Of a stretch of 11,600 nt of DNA, positions 1-7,530 are shown piece after piece (position 1 is the first letter of the stretch; each line of letters starts with the position of its first letter). Where the stretch lies: NCBI GenBank assembly GCA_964514175.1, contig CAZEPQ010000055.1:1-11600 (forward strand), in the 5' to 3' direction. This DNA comes from HGM13006 sp964514175. Its GTDB lineage: Bacteria; Bacillota; Clostridia; Oscillospirales; Oscillospiraceae. The translations under genes and the position numbers were made by a program. The notes under the pieces are model-generated. The model ran no database searches. It was not told the origin of the DNA and worked only from the letters and a program-made list of their open reading frames with translations.

Positions 1-1513
1 AGTTGGGCACCTCGATGCCGATGGTGGAGCTCTTTCCGGGCACCGCCGCCACACGAATACCGCTGACACCCAGGGCCAGTGCAATGTCCTCGTGGAGACC
101 GGTGATCTTATTCATCTTGACACCGGGCTTGAGCTGCATCTCATACCGGGTAACCGTGGGGCCACGGACCACATTTTCGATCTTAATATCCACACCGAAG
201 CTACCAAGGGTCTCCTCCAGCTTCAGCACATTGGTCCGCATTTCTTCGGTATTGTCATCCTTGGCGCCCAGAGCCTCTGTCAGCATGGTCATGGGCGGGA
301 ACTGATAGGGAGGCGCTTCCTGGACCTCTGCCTCGGCGTCGGTCTTGGCCTCGATCTCCATTGCCACCTGAGCTGCCGCCATGGCAGCCTCGTCCTTGCT
401 GACCTTGCCGCCCTTCATGGCTTCCTTTGCAGCCTCCGTCAACTCTTCCTCAGTGAGGGTTTCCGGCACCGTATCGGATACAATCTTCTGGGGAGGCTCC
501 CAGGGCAGTTCCATGGGGTCCTGTTCCTCGTAATAGGCTTCCTCCGCCAATTCCTGAACCTGAGCAGTGTAGTCCTCTCCCAAAGGAACATCAAAGGGTG
601 AGGGCTGCGGTTTTGCAGAATCCTTGGACTTTTCCTTTTTCTTCTGCGGCCCTGTCAGGAAGATCAGATCCTCGTCCACAGTCTCTTCCTGGGACGCTGC
701 CTTGAGAGATTTTCTCTTTTTGGGCTTTTCTTCACCCATGTCGATGTCAAAGTTCTGGGGATCGTTTTTGCGGCGAATCTCCGGCAGCTTGGGCATGTTT
801 ACACCGGAAGCCAGTACTCTCAGATCCGCCATGGTATCTTCCTGGGTCAGAACCGGCATCTCCGGCTCCATCAATGCTTCCTCTTCCATTCTCTCACGGC
901 GTTTTTCCGCCCGATTGTGAATGAGCTGCGCCGCGGAAATGCGGAATCCCAGGAACACAAAGATCACCAGCAGCAGAATCAGAACCGGAGCAGCGCCCAC
1001 ACGACTGAGACAGAAGATCAGTCCCTGAGCAATGAGACCCGGAATCACACCGCCGGAGGCTCCCTCCACACCGGTCCGCCAAAGGCCGGAGAAAAGCTTG
1101 AGGCCTGCCTCGAAATCAATGCGGCAGAACAGGGTATGGAACAGGCTGCTGAACAGCAGCGTCACCAACAGCAGCGCCACAGAACGAAGCCGCCAGGGTC
1201 GGTGATTCTGGAACACCAAAATCCACGCAATGATCAGGAACGCAAACGGCATGACCCAATAGCCATAGCCAAACAGTCCCTTAAACAGACTTTTCAGCAC
1301 ATCCAGTATGGCAGCATGGATACCGAACATACTCAAAATCAGGAACAGCGCCAGGAAAAACAGTACCAGAGCCACCACCAACCGTGCCAGAAGCCGATTT
1401 CGCTTCTCAGAGCGAAGCTCCTGATCCGATTTGCCCACAGCCTGCTGCGCCTTGGAGCGGCTGCGGGAAGAGGAGGTCTTTTCCTCCGTATTTTTCGATG
1501 TCTTTTTCGCCAT
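1..1513 (-). CDS. ftsK: FtsK/SpoIIIE-family DNA translocase, N-terminal part (cut by window edge)
   Basis: This is a membrane-anchored DNA pump that moves chromosomal DNA through the division or sporulation septum. I translated the minus strand from ATG at 1513. The 504 visible residues hold a basic, Ser/Thr-rich cytoplasmic start (1-44), about four membrane helices (roughly 45-64, 82-101, 112-130 and 170-192), and a long charged, acidic linker (about 195-410). From about 425 the FtsK alpha/beta domain begins, with the motif RGPTVTRYEMQLKPGVK and then AAVPGKSSTIGIEVPN at the edge. The Walker A/B motor and the DNA-reading gamma domain are outside the window, so whether the gene is intact cannot be judged. 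Family members run to about 750-900 residues. The start is supported by a near-perfect Shine-Dalgarno sequence. The gene lies 11 bp after uppP and probably shares its promoter. FtsK and SpoIIIE cannot be told apart from this part alone. Confidence 0.93.
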   Translation of the reverse strand, partial: MAKKTSKNTEEKTSSSRSRSKAQQAVGKSDQELRSEKRNRLLARLVVALVLFFLALFLILSMFGIHAAILDVLKSLFKGLFGYGYWVMPFAFLIIAWILVFQNHRPWRLRSVALLLVTLLFSSLFHTLFCRIDFEAGLKLFSGLWRTGVEGASGGVIPGLIAQGLIFCLSRVGAAPVLILLLVIFVFLGFRISAAQLIHNRAEKRRERMEEEALMEPEMPVLTQEDTMADLRVLASGVNMPKLPEIRRKNDPQNFDIDMGEEKPKKRKSLKAASQEETVDEDLIFLTGPQKKKEKSKDSAKPQPSPFDVPLGEDYTAQVQELAEEAYYEEQDPMELPWEPPQKIVSDTVPETLTEEELTEAAKEAMKGGKVSKDEAAMAAAQVAMEIEAKTDAEAEVQEAPPYQFPPMTMLTEALGAKDDNTEEMRTNVLKLEETLGSFGVDIKIENVVRGPTVTRYEMQLKPGVKMNKITGLHEDIALALGVSGIRVAAVPGKSSTIGIEVPN

Positions 1514-1518
1514 GACTT

Positions 1519-1527
1519 ACCTCCTTA
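1519..1527 (-). promoter_or_regulatory. Ribosome binding site of ftsK overlapping the uppP stop codon
   Basis: Read on the minus strand, TAAGGAGGT contains the uppP stop (TAA, 1527-1525) and the ftsK Shine-Dalgarno core AGGAGG (1525-1520), 6 nt before the ATG at 1513. A ribosome terminating on uppP sits on the ftsK initiation site, which suggests translational coupling. Confidence 0.75.
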
Positions 1528-2352
1528 TGCCACCAAACTCAGCAGCAGCGCCACAATGCCGGCGCCCCAGCAATAATAAGCAAATCCACCGAAGCGGCTC
1601 CGGGCTGCGGTCCACCGCAAAAAGCGAATGCAGAAATAACCCGAAACGGCAGCCGCAATCATGCCCACAGCATACATGGGCAGCATTCCGGGATCAAAGC
1701 CCAGCTTCACCGCATCAAAAAGGGTGAGAATCGTGGAGCCGATGACCGACGGAATGGAAAGAAGCAGTGAGAATTTCACTGCGAAGGTCCGCTGAAATCC
1801 CCGGAGCATCCCCACAGAGATGGTAGCGCCTGACCGGGAAATGCCGGGAACCACCGCCAGAGCTTGTCCCAGTCCCACCAAAAGCACATCCATCACGGTA
1901 ACGTGCCAAAAATCCTTTTCCCGTTTGGCATAGCGGTCCGCCAGATACAGAATCAGTCCCGTTACCAGCAGCATGACACCGATAAACACGGAATTTCCGG
2001 ACAGCCTGGACAGAACACCACGGAAGGGCAGCACCAAAAGCAGCGGCAGAGTTCCGATAACCACAAACAGCGCCAGACGTTTTCTGGTCATAGCCTTGGG
2101 TTTCCGGCTTCGGGCATCCTTTCCCAGACCCGCAAGTCCAAACCCGCCCCGGAACAGCCCCTTGACGTCGTTCCTGTAGGTCAAAAAAACTGCCGTCAGG
2201 GTTCCCAGATGCAGCATCGCATCAAACATCAGGTCCGCTTCTTCTATATGAAAAATGTTTTGCAGCAGTGCCAGATGGCCGGAACTAGAAATGGGCAAAA
2301 ACTCCGTGACACCCTGAATCAGTCCCAGCAGCACCGCATTCAAATAGGACAC
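1525..2352 (-). CDS. uppP: Undecaprenyl-diphosphatase UppP (BacA family)
   Basis: This integral membrane phosphatase converts undecaprenyl diphosphate to the monophosphate, recycling the lipid carrier for peptidoglycan and other wall polymers. Overproduction gives bacitracin resistance in several bacteria. At 275 residues it has the normal family length. Both signature regions are present: the (E/Q)xxxE motif as Q13 and E17, running into EFLPISSSGH with H26, and the second motif PGISRSGATI (169-178) with R173. About eight hydrophobic segments fill the rest, with a charged loop around 76-92. The start is GTG at 2352, preceded by AAGGAG with a 9-nt gap. An extended -10 promoter lies just upstream, and ftsK follows after 11 bp. 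Confidence 0.96.
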   Translation of the reverse strand: MSYLNAVLLGLIQGVTEFLPISSSGHLALLQNIFHIEEADLMFDAMLHLGTLTAVFLTYRNDVKGLFRGGFGLAGLGKDARSRKPKAMTRKRLALFVVIGTLPLLLVLPFRGVLSRLSGNSVFIGVMLLVTGLILYLADRYAKREKDFWHVTVMDVLLVGLGQALAVVPGISRSGATISVGMLRGFQRTFAVKFSLLLSIPSVIGSTILTLFDAVKLGFDPGMLPMYAVGMIAAAVSGYFCIRFLRWTAARSRFGGFAYYCWGAGIVALLLSLVA

Positions 2353-2380
2353 AAATAATCACTCCTTGTGAAAGTAATTT

Positions 2381-2389
2381 ATTGTATCA
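2381..2389 (-). promoter_or_regulatory. Extended -10 promoter of uppP-ftsK
   Basis: On the minus strand TGATACAAT combines a TGn extension with a 5/6 match to TATAAT, about 28 bp before the GTG start. The hexamer at the 17-bp position (TGGCTT, 2404-2409) is a poor -35, so promoter strength would rest on the extended -10. Confidence 0.55.
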
Positions 2390-2429
2390 CGTTTTCTTCA
2401 AAAAAGCCACCTTCTTTTGTCTTCTTCTG

Positions 2430-2464
2430 CAAGAAAAGCCGAGGACGCAAGCGCACCCCCGGCT
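2430..2464 (-). terminator. Rho-independent terminator after the DMT transporter
   Basis: On the minus strand AGCCGGGG (2464-2457) pairs with CCTCGGCT (2444-2437). This gives an 8-bp stem with one G.U pair and a 12-nt loop, followed by TTTCTT. Read on the plus strand the same stem has an A.C mismatch and no T-run, so it acts on minus-strand transcripts. It separates the transporter gene from the uppP promoter. Confidence 0.6.
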
Positions 2465-2537
2465 AGAAACTTATTCCAAAGCAATTTAAATGTAAAAACC
2501 CGCCAATTCCGCAGAGCGGATTCCAAAAGAGACAGTT

Positions 2538-3419
2538 CTAGGATTTTTCCACGGACAATTCACTAAAGAGCGTAGACCCCAGCACCAGCACCGCACCGAT
2601 GACGCTCCAAATGGTCATGCTTTCCCCCAAAAGCGCCGCCGACAGGATGATGGCAACCACAGGGTCGATGTAGCTGTAAATCGCCACAGTCTGCCCTTCC
2701 AGGCTGCCCACAGAGCCAAAATACATCGCATAGGCCATGCCGGTATGGACGACGCCCAAAAAGATCAGCAGCAGCACACCCACAGAACTGACCTGAACCT
2801 CTGCCGGTTCCACCGTCAAAAGCACATAGGGCAGCACCACCACAGCGGAGATTCCCAACTGCATAATGGTCCTGTCAAAGGCGGAAATGCCCTCCATCTT
2901 CTTATTGAGCAGCACCACCGAGGCATAGAACACCGCGGCCCCAAGGCCCAGCAGGATTCCCTTGGCCTCCCCCAGAGTAGGAATGCCGCTCTCCGGCACA
3001 CCAGATACGAAAACCATACCAAAAAGGGCCACCATGGCACAGAGCAGCCTTTTGGCAGTCAGTTTTTCCTTCAAAACCAGAGGCGAGGCCAAAATTACAA
3101 ACACAGGCGCCAGATAATAGCACAGAGTTGCTGTCGCCACTGTGGTATAGTTGTAGGCCTCAAACAGCATGATCCAGTTAAATCCGATGAGACCGCCGGA
3201 CAGGATCAGCCGTAAAAGATTCTTCTTTACCGCTTCTCCGGAAACCTTCTGCCCTCTCACCTTCGTCACCAGGATCAGGAACAGGGTACCGATGATGCCA
3301 CGGCACAGGGCGATCAGACTGGAGGGCATGGAAATATGCCGCACAAAGACGCCAATGGTGCCGAAGACAAACATGGATAAAATCAGGGATATGGTGGCCT
3401 TTTTCTTACTGTTTCCCAC
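2538..3419 (-). CDS. EamA/DMT-superfamily membrane transporter
   Basis: Drug/metabolite transporter of the EamA type, expected to export or import a small metabolite across the cytoplasmic membrane. The substrate cannot be read from sequence. From the chosen start it has 293 residues, the usual length, with about ten hydrophobic helices in two repeated halves. Each half ends in the EamA signature: APVFVILASPLVLKEKLT (104-121) and DPVVAIILSAALLGESMT (252-269). The frame is open further upstream to a TTG at 3482, but that region is the promoter. The GTG at 3419 has AGAGG 8 nt before it and lies about 28 bp after the predicted transcription start, so I prefer it. The gene is divergent from moxR and appears monocistronic. 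Confidence 0.92.
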   Translation of the reverse strand: MGNSKKKATISLILSMFVFGTIGVFVRHISMPSSLIALCRGIIGTLFLILVTKVRGQKVSGEAVKKNLLRLILSGGLIGFNWIMLFEAYNYTTVATATLCYYLAPVFVILASPLVLKEKLTAKRLLCAMVALFGMVFVSGVPESGIPTLGEAKGILLGLGAAVFYASVVLLNKKMEGISAFDRTIMQLGISAVVVLPYVLLTVEPAEVQVSSVGVLLLIFLGVVHTGMAYAMYFGSVGSLEGQTVAIYSYIDPVVAIILSAALLGESMTIWSVIGAVLVLGSTLFSELSVEKS

Positions 3420-3453
3420 AGGGTTCGCCTCTTTTCTTTCACTCAATGGGTCT

Positions 3454-3482
3454 ATTCTACAGGAAATTGCTCTGTTTCTCAA
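3454..3482 (-). promoter_or_regulatory. Sigma-A promoter of the DMT transporter
   Basis: On the minus strand TTGAGA (3482-3477) and TAGAAT (3459-3454) are each 5/6 matches to consensus and are separated by exactly 17 bp. The position rules out the longer reading of the transporter ORF. Confidence 0.72.
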
Positions 3483-3522
3483 CAGGAACTCTTCATTTTC
3501 GCCTCCGCATCTGAATTAATCA

Positions 3523-3551
3523 TTGCGCCCACAAATACATTCCGATATAAT
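3523..3551 (+). promoter_or_regulatory. Sigma-A promoter of the moxR operon
   Basis: A perfect TATAAT (3546-3551) lies 17 bp after TTGCGC (3523-3528), a weak 3/6 -35. The predicted start near 3558 leaves a leader of about 28 nt to the ATG at 3586. It is divergent from the transporter promoter, about 40 bp away. Confidence 0.65.
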
Positions 3552-3585
3552 ATTTGAGAAATCACATAAAAGAGGGGCTTCCCAT

Positions 3586-4554
3586 ATGAAAACCAATGAA
3601 TGCGCTTCCTGCCTGCGGCAGGAAATTAAGAAGGTCTTTATCGGCAAGGATCAGCAGGTAGACCTAATCCTGATGAGTATTTTTGTCGGCGGTCATGTTC
3701 TTCTGGATGATCTTCCCGGCAGCGGCAAAACCACACTGATCAAAACCATGTCCCGTGCTCTGGGCTGCCAGTTCCGCCGGATCCAGTTCACCCCGGACCT
3801 GCTACCCTCGGACATTCTGGGCATGACCATCTACGACCAGAACTCCGGCAGCTTCCGCACAGTAAAAGGCCCTATTTTCACCAACATCCTGCTGGCAGAC
3901 GAGATCAACCGTGCCATCCCCAGAACCCAGTCTGCCCTGCTGGAAGCCATGGAAGAGCAGCAGGTGACCCTGGACACCGAAAGTCTCTCCCTGCCGGAAC
4001 CGTTCTTCGTCATGGCAACCCAGAACCCGGTGGAACGTGAAAGCACCTTTACCCTTCCCACCGCCCAGATGGACCGTTTCTTCGTGCGGCTCTCCCTGGG
4101 TTTCCCCAACCGGGAAGAAGAACAGCAGATGCTTCGGACCCTGGGCGACACCATAGACTTCGACGTTGTGAACACCGTCTCCTCTCCGGAATCCCTCATG
4201 GCTCTGCGGCAGGAGATTCAAAGCGTACATGTCAGCGACTACGTCTCCCAGTATATCGTGGAGCTGGTGCATCGGACACGGGAGCATAAATCCATGTCCT
4301 CCGGCGCCTCTCCCCGGGCTTCTCGCTGCCTGTATCAGGGCGGAAAAAGCTGGGCCGCCATGCAGGGACGGGACTATGTGACCCCGGAGGACATTCAGGC
4401 CATCTTCCTGCCGGTTCTCAGCCACCGTGTCAGCCTCACCAGCGAGGCAAAATACACCGGAAAAACCACCGACGGTATCCTTTCCCAGATTCTCACCGAG
4501 ACCCCGGTTTCCCCCAGGAAGGACGAGATGTTCCATGAAGCAGCAGGGAAGTAA
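3586..4554 (+). CDS. MoxR-family AAA+ ATPase
   Basis: MoxR-type AAA+ ATPases are thought to act as chaperones that mature or activate partner proteins, usually encoded next to a DUF58 protein as here. The 322 residues are typical. Visible motifs are Walker A LPGSGKTT (43-50, K48), Walker B ILLADE (101-106, D105/E106) followed by INRAIPRTQSALLEAMEE, sensor 1 MATQNP (143-148), and sensor 2 GASPRAS (240-246). The end of the lid contains GRDYVTPEDI. The start is the ATG at 3586 with GAGGGG upstream. An upstream in-frame extension to 3523 overlaps the promoter and was rejected. This is the first gene of a three-gene operon, and its last 20 bp overlap the next gene. The client protein is unknown. 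Confidence 0.94.
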   Translation: MKTNECASCLRQEIKKVFIGKDQQVDLILMSIFVGGHVLLDDLPGSGKTTLIKTMSRALGCQFRRIQFTPDLLPSDILGMTIYDQNSGSFRTVKGPIFTNILLADEINRAIPRTQSALLEAMEEQQVTLDTESLSLPEPFFVMATQNPVERESTFTLPTAQMDRFFVRLSLGFPNREEEQQMLRTLGDTIDFDVVNTVSSPESLMALRQEIQSVHVSDYVSQYIVELVHRTREHKSMSSGASPRASRCLYQGGKSWAAMQGRDYVTPEDIQAIFLPVLSHRVSLTSEAKYTGKTTDGILSQILTETPVSPRKDEMFHEAAGK

Positions 4555-5746
4555 CTTCGTAACTCCGGCAGGCATTATCATTGTCGTAATTCTATTATTT
4601 GTTGCTGCCTTCTTTGGCATGACCGGGCTGGAGGCTCTATTAGCCGCTGTGCTGCTTCTGTCTGTGGTGGCCTATTTCTGGGGCCGAAACGCCCTTGGTC
4701 ATCTGAGTCTCAACACCGCCGAAACAGAATGCTGCGCCTTTCCCGGAGATACTGCCGAAACCACTGTTACGGTGAAAAACGATAAATTTCTGCCGCTGAT
4801 CTGGCTGGAGGCCAGCTTCCCCCTTTCCGACGACGGCCCCATTACCGCCCTGGAGGACAGTGACGAGAAAACGGCCCTTCGCTCCCGTTTTCTCTGGGTC
4901 ATGCCTCGGCAGACAGTCACCTTCACCCAGACCGCCCTGGCAAAAAAGCGAGGCGTTGTCCGCTATGAACATCTGGATATGAGTTCCGGGGACGGCTTTG
5001 GACTGTCCAGCCTGACAAAATCCGTGCCCCTTCAGGCACCCTTCCGCTTCGTGATATATCCCGCCATTTACGAAGTGGATATCTCCCCCATTGAAAACCG
5101 ACTTCGGGAACTGGAAAACCACCGCAGTGGATACTACACTGACCCGACCCTAATCAGCACCATCCGGGATTATCAGCCGGGAGACAGCATAAAGCATATC
5201 AACTGGCGGCAGCTTGCCCGAACTGGGAATCTTCAGACCAACATTCCCGTGAGCATGCGTATGAGCCGCTTTTGCCTGATTCCCAACCTCCAAAGCTTTG
5301 TCTACTACAAGAAGGAGAACATAAACGGCAATGAAAAGCTCACAAAGGTGATCCGCACCCAAGAACTTGAGGCCACGCTTTCCCTGATGGCCTCCATTGT
5401 GGTTCGTGCCCAGGAGAAGGGGCTGCTCTGTAGCCTGGTACTTCCCGCCATTGGAGAGAAAAAGGCCCAAGTCATCATCCCGGAGAGCCTGTCCGGGCAG
5501 GTCATGGAACTGCTCACTGCCCTGGCAGAACTCAATTACGAGGGACAAGATATCGCTTTTCCTTTCTTTGAGATGGATCAGCAGCAGCACCTTCTTGGCA
5601 GCAGTTTCCTTTTCTCTTACAGGCAAAAAGCCGCCGATTCGGAATCGCTTCCCTTCCCCACTTCTCCTGTCCATGTGGTACAGGAGCCCTCCCCGGACCT
5701 GCCCGCAGGAAAAAATATACTGAACGCAAAGGAACTGATGCCATGA
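4535..5746 (+). CDS. DUF58 domain-containing membrane protein
   Basis: Partner of the upstream MoxR ATPase in a widespread but poorly understood gene cluster. The biochemical role of DUF58 is not established. The 403 residues begin with two adjacent hydrophobic helices (about 10-29 and 31-50), then a beta-rich region of about 150 residues. The DUF58 core follows at 208-230: IRDYQPGDSIKHINWRQLAR, containing the conserved GD and the INW..LAR signature. The C-terminal half (275-360) has a weakly von Willebrand A-like pattern, without a clear metal-binding DxSxS. The ATG at 4535 lies inside the end of moxR (20-bp overlap) with a distant GGAAGGA. An open extension to 4427 would overlap moxR by 128 bp and was not used. 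The stop overlaps the next start as ATGA. Confidence 0.9.
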   Translation: MKQQGSNFVTPAGIIIVVILLFVAAFFGMTGLEALLAAVLLLSVVAYFWGRNALGHLSLNTAETECCAFPGDTAETTVTVKNDKFLPLIWLEASFPLSDDGPITALEDSDEKTALRSRFLWVMPRQTVTFTQTALAKKRGVVRYEHLDMSSGDGFGLSSLTKSVPLQAPFRFVIYPAIYEVDISPIENRLRELENHRSGYYTDPTLISTIRDYQPGDSIKHINWRQLARTGNLQTNIPVSMRMSRFCLIPNLQSFVYYKKENINGNEKLTKVIRTQELEATLSLMASIVVRAQEKGLLCSLVLPAIGEKKAQVIIPESLSGQVMELLTALAELNYEGQDIAFPFFEMDQQQHLLGSSFLFSYRQKAADSESLPFPTSPVHVVQEPSPDLPAGKNILNAKELMP

Positions 5747-7041
5747 GAAAAGCCAACCAAATTCTCTCCGGCTGCGCCATGGCCGTTTCTTATGCCGCCT
5801 TTGTCTGCTGGCTGTTCTGCATGACCCATTTGGAAATTGCGTACACGCAGCTCTCCTTTTCCCCACTCCCTCTGGCGGGATACTATATCTGCATATACCT
5901 CTTCGACTGCATTCTTTCCAGAAAGAATGTACCGCTGGCCTTCTATGTTTTCCTACAGTTCCTGATGGGAGCCGGAGCCCTGGGGCTGTTTCTTCTCACA
6001 TCCTCCATGGAGCCCCTTTCCATCGGAGGCGTGATCTTCATGGGCGTATTTCTGGTAGCAGGCGTTTTCGGCTGCGGCTATGCCGCCGACGAAGCCTTTA
6101 CCCCGAAGAAATCCATCTTCTATTTCGATTCCATGGTGGTACTTCTGATCATTCTGATACTGCTGGATCATATGCTGGAGCTGTTTCTGGTACCCCAGGT
6201 CATGCATCTGTGCTTTGCCGCCATCTCCCTGAGTCTTTTCTCCCTGATCTCCCAAAGGACCGCCCGGGAAACAGACCAAAAAACAGGCAATGCGACCCTT
6301 TCGGGCCGCATTCTGGTGGCAGTGCTGCTAATTCTCATCCTGCTGCTGAGCTTCTGCCTTGTATCCATTGCCGCAGGCGGGGCCCAAAGCCTCTCCCGAG
6401 GACTATTTGCCCTGATAAAACAGATCGGCATAGGGCTCAGGAATTTAGGAACCAATATCCTAGCGCTTCTGGAACACTTTCTCACCTGGCTGCTCTCCTT
6501 CCTGCCGGAAGAAAAATTCGACACCCTGGAGAGTGGCATGGAAACCGCCACCATGGAAATCCCCACAGGCAGATCCGGCATCCCCATTCCCAAATGGTTC
6601 TGGTGTCTGGTGGGTACAGCGGTGATCCTGTGGCTTATAAAATTCTTCCTGTCCATGCGGAAGGAACGTGTGGGGGAAGAGAACTCCCCAAAAAGCACCG
6701 TTACCCCAACCTATCGATCCGGCACGTTACTTTCCGCCCTCCGAGAGTTGCTTACCATCCTTCGAAAAAAGGCAGGCAGCTTAGTCGCCCGCATCCGGGG
6801 CAGAAAGACCGCCCCCGGACTGCTGCTCTGGTGCGAAAAGCATGCGCCAAAGGAGATCTGCCGCAACCCCGGCGAAAGCGGCCCCGCATTTCTCCTGCGG
6901 CTGTCAGCCTTAGAATTACCCCCGGAGAAAAAAGAAGCCCTGGTGGAATTAAGTCAGGCTGTGGAGAAAGGCTTCTACAGCCCCACCCCCACAGCCCTTT
7001 CCCCGGAGCTTCCAAAGATCATCCGAACCATCAAATTCTGA
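5743..7041 (+). CDS. Polytopic membrane protein of the MoxR-DUF58 operon, DUF4129-like tail
   Basis: Third gene of the MoxR operon, joined to the DUF58 gene by a 4-bp ATGA overlap. In many genomes this position holds a membrane protein with an external transglutaminase-like domain. The 432 residues here show about seven N-terminal membrane helices (12-29, 43-60, 65-85, 92-112, 128-150, 155-170, 190-212), a segment of about 70 residues between helices (213-283), and a last helix at 285-304. The cytoplasmic tail resembles DUF4129: LLLWCEKHAP (360-369), GESGPAFLLRLSAL (377-390) and AVEKGFYSP (406-414). I see no transglutaminase Cys-His-Asp core and no room for one. The DUF4129 call is by pattern only. 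A Shine-Dalgarno AAGGA lies 9 nt before the ATG. Confidence 0.82.
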   Translation: MRKANQILSGCAMAVSYAAFVCWLFCMTHLEIAYTQLSFSPLPLAGYYICIYLFDCILSRKNVPLAFYVFLQFLMGAGALGLFLLTSSMEPLSIGGVIFMGVFLVAGVFGCGYAADEAFTPKKSIFYFDSMVVLLIILILLDHMLELFLVPQVMHLCFAAISLSLFSLISQRTARETDQKTGNATLSGRILVAVLLILILLLSFCLVSIAAGGAQSLSRGLFALIKQIGIGLRNLGTNILALLEHFLTWLLSFLPEEKFDTLESGMETATMEIPTGRSGIPIPKWFWCLVGTAVILWLIKFFLSMRKERVGEENSPKSTVTPTYRSGTLLSALRELLTILRKKAGSLVARIRGRKTAPGLLLWCEKHAPKEICRNPGESGPAFLLRLSALELPPEKKEALVELSQAVEKGFYSPTPTALSPELPKIIRTIKF

Positions 7042-7044
7042 CAA

Positions 7045-7079
7045 AATCCCCGCAGAGTTTTTTAGCCTCTGCGGGGATT
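7045..7079. terminator. Bidirectional intrinsic terminator between convergent genes
   Basis: A perfect 13-bp stem (AATCCCCGCAGAG at 7045-7057 and CTCTGCGGGGATT at 7067-7079) encloses a 9-nt loop. It starts 4 bp after the stop of the plus-strand operon and lies 2 bp after the minus-strand MoaE-like gene. T-rich flanks occur on both sides: CCTTATTTC on plus and a TTTT-containing flank on minus. One hairpin therefore serves both units. Confidence 0.88.
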
Positions 7080-7081
7080 CC

Positions 7082-7477
7082 TTATTTCAGTTCCGTTTCT
7101 ACAACGCACTCTGTCTTGATCTTCTCCACCAGAGCTTGCAGGGCATCCACCACGTGGGGCCGAATGTCGCCGCCAATAAGGACATACATAATGTCGTCCC
7201 CCACGTCCAGATAGCCGGAGTTCAGCCATGTGCGGACATAGAAAATCCCATTCATCTTATAGGTCTCTTCCACAGCTTTCTGGACCTTTTTCTCGTCGAA
7301 GGAGAACTCCATTCCCGTAACGTCTGCGGCATCCGCAGCACCGCCGCGAACCCTCGCCTTGGCAGTTTTCCGCACGACCCCATTGTGTACGAGATACATT
7401 CCGATTTTCTCCGCACTGGGGTCTGCCTTTGCCTCTTTGAGCCATGCGTCCATGGAGGGCGATACGTTTTTAGCCAT
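7082..7477 (-). CDS. MoaE-like protein (molybdopterin synthase catalytic subunit family)
   Basis: 131 residues resembling short Clostridia proteins annotated as molybdenum cofactor protein MoaE. Genuine MoaE, with MoaD, adds the dithiolene sulfurs to precursor Z. Matching features are MYLVHNGVVRKTAKA (27-41, like the MoaE N-terminal strand that ends in R), VTGMEFSFDEKKV (53-65), GDDIMYVLIGGDIRPH (93-108) and LVEKIKTEC (116-124). The C terminus differs. K121 fits the first catalytic lysine of MoaE, but the WKxE segment with the second lysine is replaced by VVETELK. No other cofactor gene is nearby. The start is ATG at 7477 with AAGGAAGTG before it. An open extension to 7573 crosses the promoter and was rejected. 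Family membership is likely; enzymatic activity is doubtful. Confidence 0.72.
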   Translation of the reverse strand: MAKNVSPSMDAWLKEAKADPSAEKIGMYLVHNGVVRKTAKARVRGGAADAADVTGMEFSFDEKKVQKAVEETYKMNGIFYVRTWLNSGYLDVGDDIMYVLIGGDIRPHVVDALQALVEKIKTECVVETELK

Positions 7478-7498
7478 TCTTATCACTTCCTTACAACG

Positions 7499-7527
7499 AT
7501 TATACCACAGCTTCCCCCGCTTGCCCA
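7499..7527 (-). promoter_or_regulatory. Sigma-A promoter of the MoaE-like gene
   Basis: On the minus strand a perfect extended -10, TGG then TATAAT (7504-7499), lies 17 bp after TGGGCA (7527-7522), a 4/6 -35. It is about 22 bp from the ATG at 7477, so the leader is very short. Confidence 0.7.
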
Positions 7528-7530
7528 TAC

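Noticed and set aside
92..1576. Long open frames on the plus strand opposite ftsK (92-601, 624-920, 917-1576)
   Set aside because: They lie wholly antisense to a convincing FtsK/SpoIIIE frame, lack ribosome binding sites, and have odd compositions rich in Gln, His and Arg that come from reading a GC-biased gene backwards.
2395..2400. TTGAAG as the -35 of the uppP promoter
   Set aside because: Only 9 bp separate it from TACAAT, too short for sigma-A, and unlike the regulator promoter no repeat precedes it.
2494..2526. Possible second terminator just after the DMT transporter
   Set aside because: The stem is only 5 bp (TCCGC/GCGGA) with a mismatch beyond it and a 6-nt gap before a T5 run; the hairpin at 2430-2464 is better.
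3420..3585. N-terminal extensions of the transporter (to 3482) and of MoxR (to 3523)
   Set aside because: Both extensions cover well-formed promoters and have no ribosome binding site at their outer start.
3802..4620. 272-codon open frame on the minus strand opposite moxR
   Set aside because: It is a shadow of the MoxR gene, with no recognisable motif, no start signal, and Gly/His-rich translation.
6210..7214. 334-codon plus-strand open frame running through the end of the moxR operon and its terminator
   Set aside because: It is out of frame with the membrane protein, reads through a strong terminator and into the antisense of the MoaE-like gene, and is Pro/Arg/His-rich without domains.
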